NCBI GenBank assembly: GCA_036732025.1
Contig: DAINDE010000011.1
Location: forward strand, 1-64,000
DNA from: SSSZ01 sp036732025
GTDB taxonomy: Bacteria; Pseudomonadota; Gammaproteobacteria; Burkholderiales; Rhodocyclaceae
Direction of reading: 5' to 3'
Length of the DNA stretch: 64,000 bases
Shown: in pieces, positions 37,625-46,980 of the stretch
How positions within the stretch are numbered: position 1 is the first letter of the stretch
Layout: each line of letters starts with the position of its first letter
Notes under the pieces: model-generated
The model's input: only the letters and a program-made list of their open reading frames with translations
The model's database searches: none
What the model was told of the DNA's origin: nothing
Program-made: the position numbers and the translations under genes

Positions 37625-40314
37625 GCGTCCGTCTCTCCCGGAACGGCGGGCGGATTGCCGGCGGGCAGGCGGATGACGAAGCGACAGCCGCCTGCCTCGC
37701 GGTTTTCCGCGCGAATCGTGCCGTCGTGGGCTTCGACGATGGCGCGCACGATGGACAGGCCGAGGCCGACGCCGGACACCGTCGATTCGCTCTTGCCCCG
37801 GGCGAACTTGGCGAAAATGCTTTCCTCCTTGCCGGCAGGGAGGCCGGGGCCGTCGTCCTCGACCAGAATCTCCACCCGGTCGCCGGCGGGGCGGGCCGAG
37901 AGGGTGATGGTGCTGCCGGCCGGGGTGTATTTGGCGGCGTTCTCCAGCAGGTTGCAGAAGACGCGCTCCATCAGCACCGGGTCGAAGTAGAGGAGCGGCA
38001 GGTCCGCCGGCAACTGCACCTGCACGGTGTGGGCGGCGAGCAGCTTGGCGCGGGACTGCAGGGCGACGCCGATCACCTCTTCCAGGGGTTGCCAGTCCCG
38101 GTTGATGGTGACGTTGCCGGTCTGCAGCCGGGCCATGTCGAGGAGGTTGGCCACCAGGGCGCTGGTGCGCATGGCCTCCTCGCGGATGGCCTGGGCGATG
38201 TCCGCCTGCTCCTTGGGCAGCGGCGGGCCGGCCAGGCTGAGGGAATCGGCGAGGCCGGCCAGCACCGTCAGGGGGGTGCGCAGGTCGTGGGAGAGGGCGG
38301 AGAGCAGGGAGTTGCGCAACTGCTCCGATTCCATCTGGATTAGCGCCTCCTGGGCCACGGTGATGAAATGGACCCGCTCCAGGGCGATGGCGATGAGGGT
38401 GGCGCTGGTCTCCAGCAGGCGCTGCTGCTCGGGGGTGGCGCTCCACTGGCTGGCGGCGGGCACCAGGACCAGGATGCCGCGGGTGCGCATGGGCGCCTTG
38501 AGCGGCGTGTACAGGGCTGGGGCGGAGGGCAGGGTGCCGGTGGACAGGCCCGCCTGCTCGTTGTGGTCGAAGGCCCACTGGGCGATGCCGATGTCCAGTT
38601 CGGGCAGGGAGCCGGCGTCGCCGATGGTCTGCAGGCTGTCCCGGGTGTCCAGGGCCAGCAGCAGGGAGCGGGCGCCGAAGACCCGCTGGGCGAAGCGCTC
38701 GCTGATCTCGGCGATCTGCTCGACGGCCAGGGCGCTGGAAAGCTCCCGAGCCATCTCGAAGAGGGCGCGCATGCGCTGTTCCCGGCTTTCCGCCACCGCC
38801 GCCTGGAACTTGAGGCCGGCGGTGAGCTGGCCGATCAACAGGGCCACCGCCAGCATGACGGCGAAGGTGAGCAGGTACTGGACGTCGCTCACCGCGAAGG
38901 AGAGGCGTGGTGGCACGAAGAAGAAGTCGAAGGCGGCCACGGACAGGAGCGCCGCCAGGGCGCCGGGGCCGCGGCCCAACTTGTAGGCGGCGAGGACGGC
39001 GGCCATGACGAAGACCATGACGATGTTGGTCAGTTCCAGGTAGGGCAGCAGGGGCACCGCCGCCACCGCCGCCACGGCGACGATTGCCGCTGCCCAGACG
39101 TAGCGCAGCCAGGGCTGGGCCTGCCGTTCCGCCGCCGCCGGCGGGGGCGGCAGGGCGGCGCTTTCCCGGTCGCCGGGGTCGCGGGCCACCAGCACCACTT
39201 CTAGTTCCGGGGCAGCCAGGCCAAGGCGCTCGGCGAAACTGCGCCGCCAGGGCCGGAGCCGGGTGGAGTCGCGGCCCACCACCACCTTGCCCAGGTTGTG
39301 CTCGCGGGCGTAGGCGACGGCGGTGGCCACCGGGTCGTTGCCGGAGAGGCTGGCGGTGGCGGCCCCCAGGTCCTGGGCGAGCTTCAGGGAGCGCAGGATG
39401 CGGGCGCGGTCGGCCTCCGGCAGGCGCTGCAGCTTGGGCGTCTCGACGTAGATGACGTGCCAGGGCACGTTGAACTGGGCGGCCAGCCGGGCGCCGGCGC
39501 GGATCAGCCGGTTGCTGCCGGTGGTGGCGCCGAGACAGACGAGGAGCGACTCCTGGGTGGGCCAGACGGTGGTCACCGATTTTTCCCGGCGGTAGGCCAG
39601 CACGTCGTCGTCCACCCGGTCGGCTGTGCGGCGCAGGGCCAGCTCCCGCAGGGCAAGCAGGTTGCCCTTGCGGAAGAAATTCTGGATCGCCCGCTCCGCC
39701 TGCTGGGGGATGTAGACCTTGCCCTCCTTCAGGCGCTGCAACAGTTCCTCGTGGGGCAGGTCGACGAGGACGATCTCGTCGGCGTCGTCGAAGACGTGGT
39801 CGGGCACCGTCTCCCAGACCTTGGCGCCGGTGATGCCGCCGATGACGTCGTTGAGGCTCTCCAGGTGCTGCACATTCACCGTGGTGTAGACGTCGATGCC
39901 CGCCGCCAGCAGTTCCTCCACGTCCTGCCAGCGCTTGGGGTGGCGGGAGCCGGGGACGTTGGAATGGGCCAGCTCGTCCACCAGGATGAGGTCGGGGGCC
40001 CGGGCCAGGGCGGCGTCGAGGTCGAATTCCTTGAGCTGGTGGCCTTTGTAGTCGATGAGGCGGGGCGGGATGGCGTCTAGCCCCCGCACCAGGGCCGCGG
40101 TTTCCGAGCGGCCGTGGGTCTCCACCACGCCCACCGCCAGATCCACGCCCTGGGCCACCAGGGTGCGGGCGGCGCTCAGCATGGCGTAGGTCTTGCCGAC
40201 GCCGGGGCTGGCGCCGAAGAAGATCTTCAGTTTGCCGCGGCGGGACTGCTCCTGCTCCCTTTCGAGCTGGGCCAGCAGGGCGTCCGGATCGGGGCGGCGG
40301 GGCGCTTCGGCCAT
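37621..40314 (-). CDS. kdpD: K+ sensor histidine kinase KdpD
   Basis: An 897-residue kinase. It has an N-terminal KdpD domain with Walker A GASPGVGKT (34-42), a universal-stress-protein domain (about 245-370), four clustered membrane helices (about 395-490), a GAF region, HisKA with SALSHDLRTPLTVL, and an HATPase (GVGLGLSIVRAIVEAH). This is the full KdpD domain order at the usual length. The stop of the CorA-like gene touches its start by one base, so that gene is part of the same transcript. Confidence 0.95.
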   Translation of the reverse strand: MAEAPRRPDPDALLAQLEREQEQSRRGKLKIFFGASPGVGKTYAMLSAARTLVAQGVDLAVGVVETHGRSETAALVRGLDAIPPRLIDYKGHQLKEFDLDAALARAPDLILVDELAHSNVPGSRHPKRWQDVEELLAAGIDVYTTVNVQHLESLNDVIGGITGAKVWETVPDHVFDDADEIVLVDLPHEELLQRLKEGKVYIPQQAERAIQNFFRKGNLLALRELALRRTADRVDDDVLAYRREKSVTTVWPTQESLLVCLGATTGSNRLIRAGARLAAQFNVPWHVIYVETPKLQRLPEADRARILRSLKLAQDLGAATASLSGNDPVATAVAYAREHNLGKVVVGRDSTRLRPWRRSFAERLGLAAPELEVVLVARDPGDRESAALPPPPAAAERQAQPWLRYVWAAAIVAVAAVAAVPLLPYLELTNIVMVFVMAAVLAAYKLGRGPGALAALLSVAAFDFFFVPPRLSFAVSDVQYLLTFAVMLAVALLIGQLTAGLKFQAAVAESREQRMRALFEMARELSSALAVEQIAEISERFAQRVFGARSLLLALDTRDSLQTIGDAGSLPELDIGIAQWAFDHNEQAGLSTGTLPSAPALYTPLKAPMRTRGILVLVPAASQWSATPEQQRLLETSATLIAIALERVHFITVAQEALIQMESEQLRNSLLSALSHDLRTPLTVLAGLADSLSLAGPPLPKEQADIAQAIREEAMRTSALVANLLDMARLQTGNVTINRDWQPLEEVIGVALQSRAKLLAAHTVQVQLPADLPLLYFDPVLMERVFCNLLENAAKYTPAGSTITLSARPAGDRVEILVEDDGPGLPAGKEESIFAKFARGKSESTVSGVGLGLSIVRAIVEAHDGTIRAENREAGGCRFVIRLPAGNPPAVPGETDA

Positions 40315-41969
40315 CAGCTTCTTCGGCCCGGCACGATGACGCGGCCCAGGGCGGTGAGCTTGTCACGCAGGCGCACCTTCTCGTCGGCCAGGGTTTCCAG
40401 GAAGTCCGACAGCCGCTTGGAGCGGGCCACCGCGAACAGCACCAGGGCGACGAAGACGACAGTGGCGACGATGCCATGCACCAGGCGCTCGCCGGCCGGT
40501 CCCTCGCCGAAAGGAATGATGTTCATGCCGAAATAGCCGGTGGTGACGGTGGCGATGAGGCCGAGGATGGTGATGACGGTGAGGCGGACCACGGTGTTCG
40601 ACTGCCGGCGCTGGGAGTCGCTGTCCAGGTAATGGCTCATCTCGCGGATCTCGTCCCGCACCTCGTCGTAGAGGTCGTCGTTGCGCAGGTGGTTGGCGCA
40701 CAGGCGGTAGAGGGCCTGCAGGTGGGGCCGCTCCGACAGCTCGTGGAACCAGTAGCGGTGGGTGAAGCGCAGGAAGGTCTCGAAGTTGGCCCGGATGCGG
40801 CGCTTGAAGCGGCGCACCGACACGTCGTCGCGGATGTCCAGGTCATTGACCGCATCCACCAGCACCTCGGAAAAGACCAGCAGCGCCGCCCGGTGCAGGT
40901 GGGCGATGAGGAAGACGATGAAGTTCTGGTGGCGGAACTGGGCCAGCACGCCCCGTTCGTTGTCGACGAAATAGGCGGAGCGGGCGTCGCCCACCACGGC
41001 CAGGGCGTTGCCGGTGCAGATGTAGCGGGTGTTGGGGCCGGCCTCGCTGTTGTGCCAGTGGCGGTCCTGGCAGTAGCGGCCGACGAAGTCCTTGACGCTG
41101 GGGTCGTTGACGGGCAGCGCCTCGTCCGGGTGCAGGGTAGTGGCGAAGCCGATGCGCACCCAGTCTTCCCGCGTCAGCCGCCGCGGCTCGTCCACCGCCA
41201 GGTAGGCCATCACCGGCATGCGGTGGTATTCGATGAGGCGGTAGCGCAACTCCCCGGCCTGGTCGGAATGGGCCAGCACCAGGGGATTGAGCAGCCAGGC
41301 CCAGTGCTCGTTGATGCAGGGGCTGCGGTGGCGGCAGACGTACTCCAGGAACTTGGTCCGGCGCTCGGTATCGGAGACCGCCACCACCCGGTCATCGGCA
41401 TCGAGCCATTCCACCAGGTGGACGTTGTGCAGGCCGTCGCCCTGCTCGTCCCAGCCGGACGGGTACGCGCGGCCGAAGCGGAAGAGGATGTCCCGGACCG
41501 TGGCCAGCGGCAGGTCCCGGCCGCGCACCTCGACGTTGAGGACCACCACGTCCAGGTCGTGGAAGAAATAGAGGTCGAGGTGCACCACGTCGAGCCGGAT
41601 CGGTTCGGCGCCGGGGGTGGGCCACAGGCGCAGGCCACGCACGTCGCTGCGGCGGAAGACGTGCACCGGCGAATCCCCCGGCGGATCGTCGGGCGAGGGG
41701 CGGCGGGAACGGCCTTCGCCGTAGAGGAAGCGCTGGACATAGGGCAGGAAGGCGACGAACTCCCGGTAGTGTCGTTCCTTGAACTGGGCGGGGTCGGCGG
41801 TGAACTCGTCGTCGATCAACCGCCAGGGGTGCCCTTCCAGGGCCTGGAAGACCTCCCAGTGGCGTCCCTCCGCCTCGCTGGCGGCCAGGGGCTCCAGCCG
41901 CAGGGGCCAGACCAGGCTGGCGTGGAACAGGCGTACCTGCGGGTCGTGCTTCGTGGCGTTGTCGGTCAT
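40314..41969 (-). CDS. CorA-like membrane protein embedded in the kdp operon
   Basis: A 551-residue protein with a long soluble N-terminal part, a coiled helical region (RLCANHLRNDDLYDEVRDEIREMSHYLDSDSQRRQSNTV) and two C-terminal membrane helices (about 485-530). The first helix ends in TGYFGMNIIPFG, a GMN-type motif like the selectivity signature of CorA Mg2+ channels. The N-terminal 400 residues do not look like ordinary CorA. Position between kdpC and kdpD, abutting kdpD, suggests a role in K+ or divalent-ion homeostasis coordinated with Kdp. Substrate is unknown. Confidence 0.7.
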   Translation of the reverse strand: MTDNATKHDPQVRLFHASLVWPLRLEPLAASEAEGRHWEVFQALEGHPWRLIDDEFTADPAQFKERHYREFVAFLPYVQRFLYGEGRSRRPSPDDPPGDSPVHVFRRSDVRGLRLWPTPGAEPIRLDVVHLDLYFFHDLDVVVLNVEVRGRDLPLATVRDILFRFGRAYPSGWDEQGDGLHNVHLVEWLDADDRVVAVSDTERRTKFLEYVCRHRSPCINEHWAWLLNPLVLAHSDQAGELRYRLIEYHRMPVMAYLAVDEPRRLTREDWVRIGFATTLHPDEALPVNDPSVKDFVGRYCQDRHWHNSEAGPNTRYICTGNALAVVGDARSAYFVDNERGVLAQFRHQNFIVFLIAHLHRAALLVFSEVLVDAVNDLDIRDDVSVRRFKRRIRANFETFLRFTHRYWFHELSERPHLQALYRLCANHLRNDDLYDEVRDEIREMSHYLDSDSQRRQSNTVVRLTVITILGLIATVTTGYFGMNIIPFGEGPAGERLVHGIVATVVFVALVLFAVARSKRLSDFLETLADEKVRLRDKLTALGRVIVPGRRS

Positions 41970-42024
41970 GGCCGGCTCTCCCTCCTGCGAGCCATTATCC
42001 GTTATCGGCAGTCCGTTTGCCTTT

Positions 42025-42606
42025 TCATCGGCTGCCCGCTTCCCGGTCCAGGGCCAGGTTGAGGGCCAGGACGTTGACCCGGGGTTCGCCCAGGATGCCC
42101 CACTGGCGGCCTTCCGTGTGGTGGCCGATGAGTAGGTGCACGGCCGCCTCCGGCAGGCCGCGCTGGCGAGCGATGCGCGGCGCCTGCCAGCGGGCGGCGG
42201 CGACGCTGATATGGGGGTCGAGGCCGCTGGCGGAGGCGGTGACCAGGTCGACGGGGATAGGGGCGGTCTGCCCCGGGTCGCTGGCCTTGAGGGCTTCGAT
42301 GCGGGCCTTGACGGCTTCTTCCAGGGCCGGGTTGAGGGGGCCCTGGTTGGAACCGCCGGAAGAAGCTGCGTTGTAGGGCATCGGCGCGGTGGCCGAGGGG
42401 CGCCCCCAGAAGTGCCTGGGGTCGGCGAAGTTCTGGCCGATGAGGCGGGAGCCTACCACCTTGCCGTCGCTGACGATCAGGCTGCCGTTGGCTTCGGCAG
42501 GAAAGACGGCCTGGGCGATGCCGGTGACGAGGCCGGGATAGAGCAGGCCGGTGACGACCGAGAGGAGCACGAAGAGGATCAGGGCTGGCTTGAGTTCCTT
42601 GAGCAT
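42025..42606 (-). CDS. kdpC: Kdp K+-ATPase subunit KdpC
   Basis: A 193-residue protein with a single N-terminal membrane helix (ALILFVLLSVVTGLLYPGLVTGI) and the KdpC periplasmic domain (GSRLIGQNFADPRHFWGRPSAT, PYNAASSGGSNQGPLNP, DLVTASASGLDPHIS). KdpC stabilises the KdpA-KdpB complex. It follows kdpB by ten bases. Confidence 0.96.
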   Translation of the reverse strand: MLKELKPALILFVLLSVVTGLLYPGLVTGIAQAVFPAEANGSLIVSDGKVVGSRLIGQNFADPRHFWGRPSATAPMPYNAASSGGSNQGPLNPALEEAVKARIEALKASDPGQTAPIPVDLVTASASGLDPHISVAAARWQAPRIARQRGLPEAAVHLLIGHHTEGRQWGILGEPRVNVLALNLALDREAGSR

Positions 42607-42616
42607 GGTGCTTTCC

Positions 42617-44680
42617 TTAGGCGAGATTGAGGCCCACCAGGACCAGGTCGATGAGCTTGATGCCGGCGAAGGGCACGATCAGGCCGCCGACGCCGTAGAC
42701 CAGCAGGTTGCGGCGCAGGATGGCGGCGGCGCCCAGGGGCCGGTAGGCGACGCCCTTCAGGGCCAGGGGGATGAGGGCGACGATGATGAGGGCGTTGAAG
42801 ATCACCGCCGACAGGATGGCCGAGGCCGGCGTCGCCAGGCCCATGACGTTGAGGGCGTTGAGGGCCGGGTAGGTGGTGGCGAAGGCGGCCGGGATGATGG
42901 CGAAGTACTTGGCCACGTCGTTGGCGATGGAGAAGGTGGTCAGCGCGCCCCGGGTCATCAGCATCTGCTTGCCGGTTTCCACCACCTCGATCAGCTTGGT
43001 GGGGTTGGAATCCAGGTCCACCATGTTGCCGGCCTCCTTGGCCGCCTGGGTGCCGGTGTTCATGGCCACCGCCACGTCGGCCTGGGCCAGGGCCGGGGCG
43101 TCGTTGGTGCCGTCGCCGGTCATGGCCACCAGGCGGCCTTCCGCCTGGTACTGGCGGATCAGTTTCAGCTTGGCCTCCGGCGTGGCTTCGGCGAGGAAGT
43201 CGTCCACCCCGGCCTCGGCGGCGATGGCGGCGGCGGTCAACCGGTTGTCGCCGGTGATCATCACCGTCTTGATGCCCATGCGGCGCAGTTCGGCGAAGCG
43301 CTCCTTGATGCCACCCTTGACGATGTCCTTGAGCTCGACGGCGCCCAGCACCCGGTTGCCTTCCGCCACCACCAGGGGGGTCGAGCCGTGGCGGGCGATG
43401 TCGTCCACCGCCTCCTGCACCTTGGCCGGCCAGAGGCCGCCCTGGACGGCGATGTGGTCGCGCACCGCTTCGGCCGCGCCCTTGCGGATGCTGCGGCCGT
43501 TCCAGTCGATGCCGCTCATGCGCGTCTGGGCGGTGAAATGGACGAAGGCGGCGCCGTCGGCCTGGATGTCGCGGCCGCGCTGGTGCAGGGCTTCCTTGGC
43601 CAGGGTGACGATGGAGCGCCCTTCCGGCGTCTCGTCGGCGAGGGAGCCGTAGAGGGCCGCCTCGGCGAGCTGGGCCTCGCCGACGCCGGGGGCGGGGACG
43701 AATTTCGCCGCCTGGCGGTTGCCCAGGGTGATGGTGCCGGTCTTGTCCAGGAGCAGCACGTCCACGTCGCCGGCGGCCTCGACGGCGCGGCCGGAGGTGG
43801 CGATGACGTTCTTGCCCATCATGCGGCTCATGCCGGCGACGCCGATGGCCGAGAGCAGCCCGCCGATGGTGGTGGGGATGAGGCAGACCAGCAGCGCCAC
43901 CAGCACCGTCACCGTGATGGGCGAGCCGGCGCCGGCAGCCGCCACGCTGTACAGCGAATAGGGCAGCAGGGTGGCGGTGGCCAGCAGGAAGGCGAGGGTG
44001 AGGGCCACCAGCAGGATGGTGAGGGCGATTTCGTTGGGGGTCTTCTGGCGCTTGGCCGCTTCCACCATGCCGATCATGCGGTCGAGGAAGGTCTCGCCGG
44101 GATTGACGGTGATGCGTACCACCAGCCAGTCGGACAGCACCCGCGTGCCGCCGGTGACGGCGGAAAAGTCGCCGCCGGCCTCGCGGATGACGGGGGCGGA
44201 TTCGCCGGTGATGGCCGACTCGTCCACCGAGGCGACGCCCTCGATGACTTCGCCGTCCCCCGGGATGACCTCGCCGGCGGTGACGATGACGACGTCGCCT
44301 TTCTTCAGGTCTTCCGAGGGCACCGTGTGCATCCGCGCGCCGCGGTGGGGCTCCTGCAGCTTCTTGGCCCACACCGTCTTCTTCAGGCCGCGCAGGGTGG
44401 CGGCCTGGGCCTTGCCGCGCCCCTCGGCGACAGCTTCGGCGAAGTTGGCGAAGAGCACGGTGAACCACAGCCACAGGCTGATGGCCAGGATGAAGCCGGC
44501 GAAGGCCTCGCCCTCACCCGCCAGGGCCTGGAGGAAGAGGCCGGTGGTCAGCACGCTGCCCAGCCAGACCACGAACATGACAGGGTTCTTGAGCTGATAG
44601 CGCGGCGACAGGCGCTTGCAGGATTCCCAGGCGGCCTCCCGCAGGATGGAGGAATCGAACAGGGCTTGAGTGGTTTGCAT
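42617..44680 (-). CDS. kdpB: Kdp K+-ATPase catalytic subunit KdpB
   Basis: A 687-residue P-type ATPase. Phosphorylated Asp312 lies in LLLDKTGTITLGN; the actuator motif is SAITGESAPV and the hinge motif is MTGDGTNDAPALAQAD. Length and motifs match KdpB. Between its start and kdpA lies a 146-base gap holding a REP-like palindrome, whereas most bacteria have these genes nearly contiguous. Confidence 0.97.
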   Translation of the reverse strand: MQTTQALFDSSILREAAWESCKRLSPRYQLKNPVMFVVWLGSVLTTGLFLQALAGEGEAFAGFILAISLWLWFTVLFANFAEAVAEGRGKAQAATLRGLKKTVWAKKLQEPHRGARMHTVPSEDLKKGDVVIVTAGEVIPGDGEVIEGVASVDESAITGESAPVIREAGGDFSAVTGGTRVLSDWLVVRITVNPGETFLDRMIGMVEAAKRQKTPNEIALTILLVALTLAFLLATATLLPYSLYSVAAAGAGSPITVTVLVALLVCLIPTTIGGLLSAIGVAGMSRMMGKNVIATSGRAVEAAGDVDVLLLDKTGTITLGNRQAAKFVPAPGVGEAQLAEAALYGSLADETPEGRSIVTLAKEALHQRGRDIQADGAAFVHFTAQTRMSGIDWNGRSIRKGAAEAVRDHIAVQGGLWPAKVQEAVDDIARHGSTPLVVAEGNRVLGAVELKDIVKGGIKERFAELRRMGIKTVMITGDNRLTAAAIAAEAGVDDFLAEATPEAKLKLIRQYQAEGRLVAMTGDGTNDAPALAQADVAVAMNTGTQAAKEAGNMVDLDSNPTKLIEVVETGKQMLMTRGALTTFSIANDVAKYFAIIPAAFATTYPALNALNVMGLATPASAILSAVIFNALIIVALIPLALKGVAYRPLGAAAILRRNLLVYGVGGLIVPFAGIKLIDLVLVGLNLA

Positions 44681-44713
44681 GGGTTCTCCTTATTGGCCCG
44701 GCAACCGGAATTT

Positions 44714-44799
44714 CGTTCGCCCCGAGCCCTTCGTCAGGCTCCGGGCAGGCTTGTCGAAGGGCGGTGCACCATGGGCTTCGACAGGCTCGGCCCGAACGG
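44714..44799. repeat. REP-like palindrome, copy 3 (kdpA-kdpB gap)
   Basis: CGTTCGCCCCGAGCC and CTTGTCGAAGGGCGG on one side pair with GGCTTCGACAGGCTCGG and CCCGAACG on the other, with an extra partial core between. It interrupts the kdpA-kdpB spacing and would form a stable stem in the kdp mRNA. Confidence 0.8.
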
Positions 44800-44826
44800 C
44801 GGGTTGGGTATTGAATTGCGTACTCA

Positions 44827-46635
44827 TCAGCGGGCGCCGATCATCTGCAGGTGTTCGACGATGGGGCCCAGGGCCAGGGCCGGCAGGAAGGTCAGGGCGC
44901 CGACCACGATCACGGTGCCGATGAGCAGCAGGACGAACAGGGGCGTGTGGGTCGGCAGGGTGCCGGCGCCTGGCGGAATGCTCTTCTTGGCCGCCAGGGA
45001 GCCGGCAATGGCCAGCACCGGCACGATGATCCAGAAACGGGCGAATAGCATGGCCAGGCCGAGCAGGGTGTTGTAGAAGGGGCTGTTGGCGGCAAGGCCG
45101 GCGAAGGCGCTGCCGTTGTTGTTGCCGGCCGAGGAGAAGGCGTAGAGAACTTCCGAGAAGCCGTGGGCGCCGGGGTTGGCGAGGCCCGCCCGGCCGGCGT
45201 CGGTGGTCACGGCGACGGCCGTGCCCACCAGCACTACCAGGGGCGGCACCAGGATGGCGACGGCGGCCATCTTCACTTCGAAGGCCTCGATCTTCTTGCC
45301 CAGGTATTCCGGCGTGCGGCCGATCATCAGGCCGGCCACGAAGACCGCCACCAGGGCGAAGACGAGCATGCCGTAGAGGCCGGAGCCGACCCCGCCGAAG
45401 ACCACCTCGCCAAGCTGGATCAGCCACATCGGCACGAGGCCGCCGAGGGGGGTGAAGGAGTCGTGCATGGCGTTGACCGAGCCGTTGGAGGCGGCCGTCG
45501 TCGCCGTCGCCCAGAGGGCGGAATTGACGACGCCGAAGCGGGCTTCCTTGCCCTCCATGTTGCCCCCGGGCTGCAGTTCGGACGCCCGGGTGTCCAGGCC
45601 CAGCCGGGCGAAGAGCGGATTGCCGGCCTGCTCCGCCCAGACGCAGGCGGCCAGCAGGGCCACCAGCAGGAGGGTCATGGCCGCCAGGATGGCCACCCCC
45701 TGGCGGCGGTCCCCCACCATGACGCCGAAGGTGATGCACAGCGCCCCGGGAATCAGCAGGATGGCGATCATTTCCAGGAAATTGGCAAGCGGCGTCGGGT
45801 TCTCGAAGGGATGGGCGGAATTTACGTTGAAGAAACCGCCGCCGTTGGTGCCCAGTTGCTTGATGGCGATCTGGGCGGCGGCCGGGCCGACGGCGATGGC
45901 CTGTTCGGCGGTGGATGCCTTCTCGGTGACGGGCTGTCCCTGGCCGTCGAGAACGGGCCGGCCGTCGGCCCCCATCCGGGGCTGCGCGTAGTCGAGTTTT
46001 TCAACCAGGGTGGCGGTTCGATGGGCGTCGAAGGTCTGCACCACGCCCTGGCCGGCCAGGGCCACCGCCAGGGCGATGGACAGGGGCAGCAGGATGTAGA
46101 GCACGGAGCGCACGAGATCCACCCAGAAGTTGCCCAGCTCACCCGCCTCCCGCCGCACGAAGCCGCGGGCCAGGGCCACCAGGACGGCCATGCCGGTGGC
46201 GGCGGAAAGGAAGTTCTGGACGGTGAGGCCCAGCATTTGGGTCAGGTAGCTCAGGGTCGACTCGCCGCCGTAGCTCTGCCAGTTGGTGTTGGTGGCGAAG
46301 CTGACGGCGGTGTTGAAGGCCAGGTCGGCGGTGGTGGCGGCCATGCCGTCGGGGTTCAGCGGCAGAGCACCCTGCAGGCGCAGCAGGGCGTATACCGCCA
46401 GGAAGCCGAGGAAATTGAAGAGCAGCACGGCGAAGGCGTAGCGCGCCCAGCCCATCCGGTCATCCTCGCTTACCCCGGCCAGCCGGCAGAGGCCGCGCTC
46501 CACCGGGCGCAGCCAGGCCACGAAGGCGGGAATGTCGCCCCGGTAGACGCGGGCCATGTAGACGCCCAGGGGCCAGCACAGGGCCAGGAGGACGCCCAGG
46601 TAGAGGACGATCTGCAGATAGCCGCTGGCGGTCAT
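44827..46635 (-). CDS. kdpA: Kdp K+-channel-like subunit KdpA
   Basis: A 602-residue membrane protein with about ten helices and four pore-loop repeats of the potassium-transporter superfamily, for example ATNTNWQSYGGESTLSY, QLGTNGGGFFNVNSAHPFENPTP and SAGNNNGSAFAGL. It selects K+ and passes it to KdpB. Its start overlaps kdpF by four bases. Confidence 0.97.
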   Translation of the reverse strand: MTASGYLQIVLYLGVLLALCWPLGVYMARVYRGDIPAFVAWLRPVERGLCRLAGVSEDDRMGWARYAFAVLLFNFLGFLAVYALLRLQGALPLNPDGMAATTADLAFNTAVSFATNTNWQSYGGESTLSYLTQMLGLTVQNFLSAATGMAVLVALARGFVRREAGELGNFWVDLVRSVLYILLPLSIALAVALAGQGVVQTFDAHRTATLVEKLDYAQPRMGADGRPVLDGQGQPVTEKASTAEQAIAVGPAAAQIAIKQLGTNGGGFFNVNSAHPFENPTPLANFLEMIAILLIPGALCITFGVMVGDRRQGVAILAAMTLLLVALLAACVWAEQAGNPLFARLGLDTRASELQPGGNMEGKEARFGVVNSALWATATTAASNGSVNAMHDSFTPLGGLVPMWLIQLGEVVFGGVGSGLYGMLVFALVAVFVAGLMIGRTPEYLGKKIEAFEVKMAAVAILVPPLVVLVGTAVAVTTDAGRAGLANPGAHGFSEVLYAFSSAGNNNGSAFAGLAANSPFYNTLLGLAMLFARFWIIVPVLAIAGSLAAKKSIPPGAGTLPTHTPLFVLLLIGTVIVVGALTFLPALALGPIVEHLQMIGAR

Positions 46636-46724
46636 GAGAAATCCTCCGGACAGAAGAGGACGGCGACCAGGTAGCCGAAGACGCCGACGGCGGTGACGAG
46701 GGCGATGAGGTAGAGAAGGCTCAT
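46632..46724 (-). CDS. kdpF: Kdp small membrane subunit KdpF
   Basis: A 30-residue single-helix peptide, MSLLYLIALVTAVGVFGYL and then VAVLFCPEDFS. KdpF sits between KdpA and lipid and stabilises the complex. Four-base overlaps link it to kdpA downstream and to a similar tiny frame upstream. Confidence 0.9.
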   Translation of the reverse strand: MSLLYLIALVTAVGVFGYLVAVLFCPEDFS

Positions 46725-46813
46725 GGGCGCCTCCGGATTCTCTCGAAGAGAGAAACCAGCGCCGCAGTGGCGGCGAAGAAGCCGACGGCGAGGGCGATGT
46801 AGAGCAGGTCCAT
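46721..46813 (-). CDS. 30-residue membrane peptide upstream of kdpF
   Basis: MDLLYIALAVGFFAATAAL and then VSLFERIRRRP: one membrane helix with a basic C-terminus, overlapping the kdpF start by ATGA. A similar tiny gene is often found just before kdpF in proteobacteria but is usually left unannotated. It probably co-assembles with Kdp or couples translation. No function is proven. The 167-base region between it and the GST gene holds the kdp promoter region and the GST terminator; no clear promoter boxes were identified. Confidence 0.7.
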   Translation of the reverse strand: MDLLYIALAVGFFAATAALVSLFERIRRRP

Positions 46814-46932
46814 GGGAACTCCCGAATATGTCGTGGAACGGTACGCGCTGAAATATAGGCGCCGCCACGTCAAGATTGGGCAAAGAATCGCCGCCGGGGC
46901 GTTAAGAAAGTGTAAAGAGGCGGCGTCGGCAA

Positions 46933-46956
46933 CAAAAAAGCCCGGTTTCCCGGGCT
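46933..46956 (-). terminator. Intrinsic terminator of the GST gene
   Basis: On the minus strand AGCCCGG and CCGGGCT form a seven-pair stem around a short loop and are followed by TTTTTTG. It starts about 25 bases after the GST stop codon and is a standard rho-independent terminator. Confidence 0.88.
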
Positions 46957-46980
46957 CCCTTCTGAGATGCGGCGGCGCGG

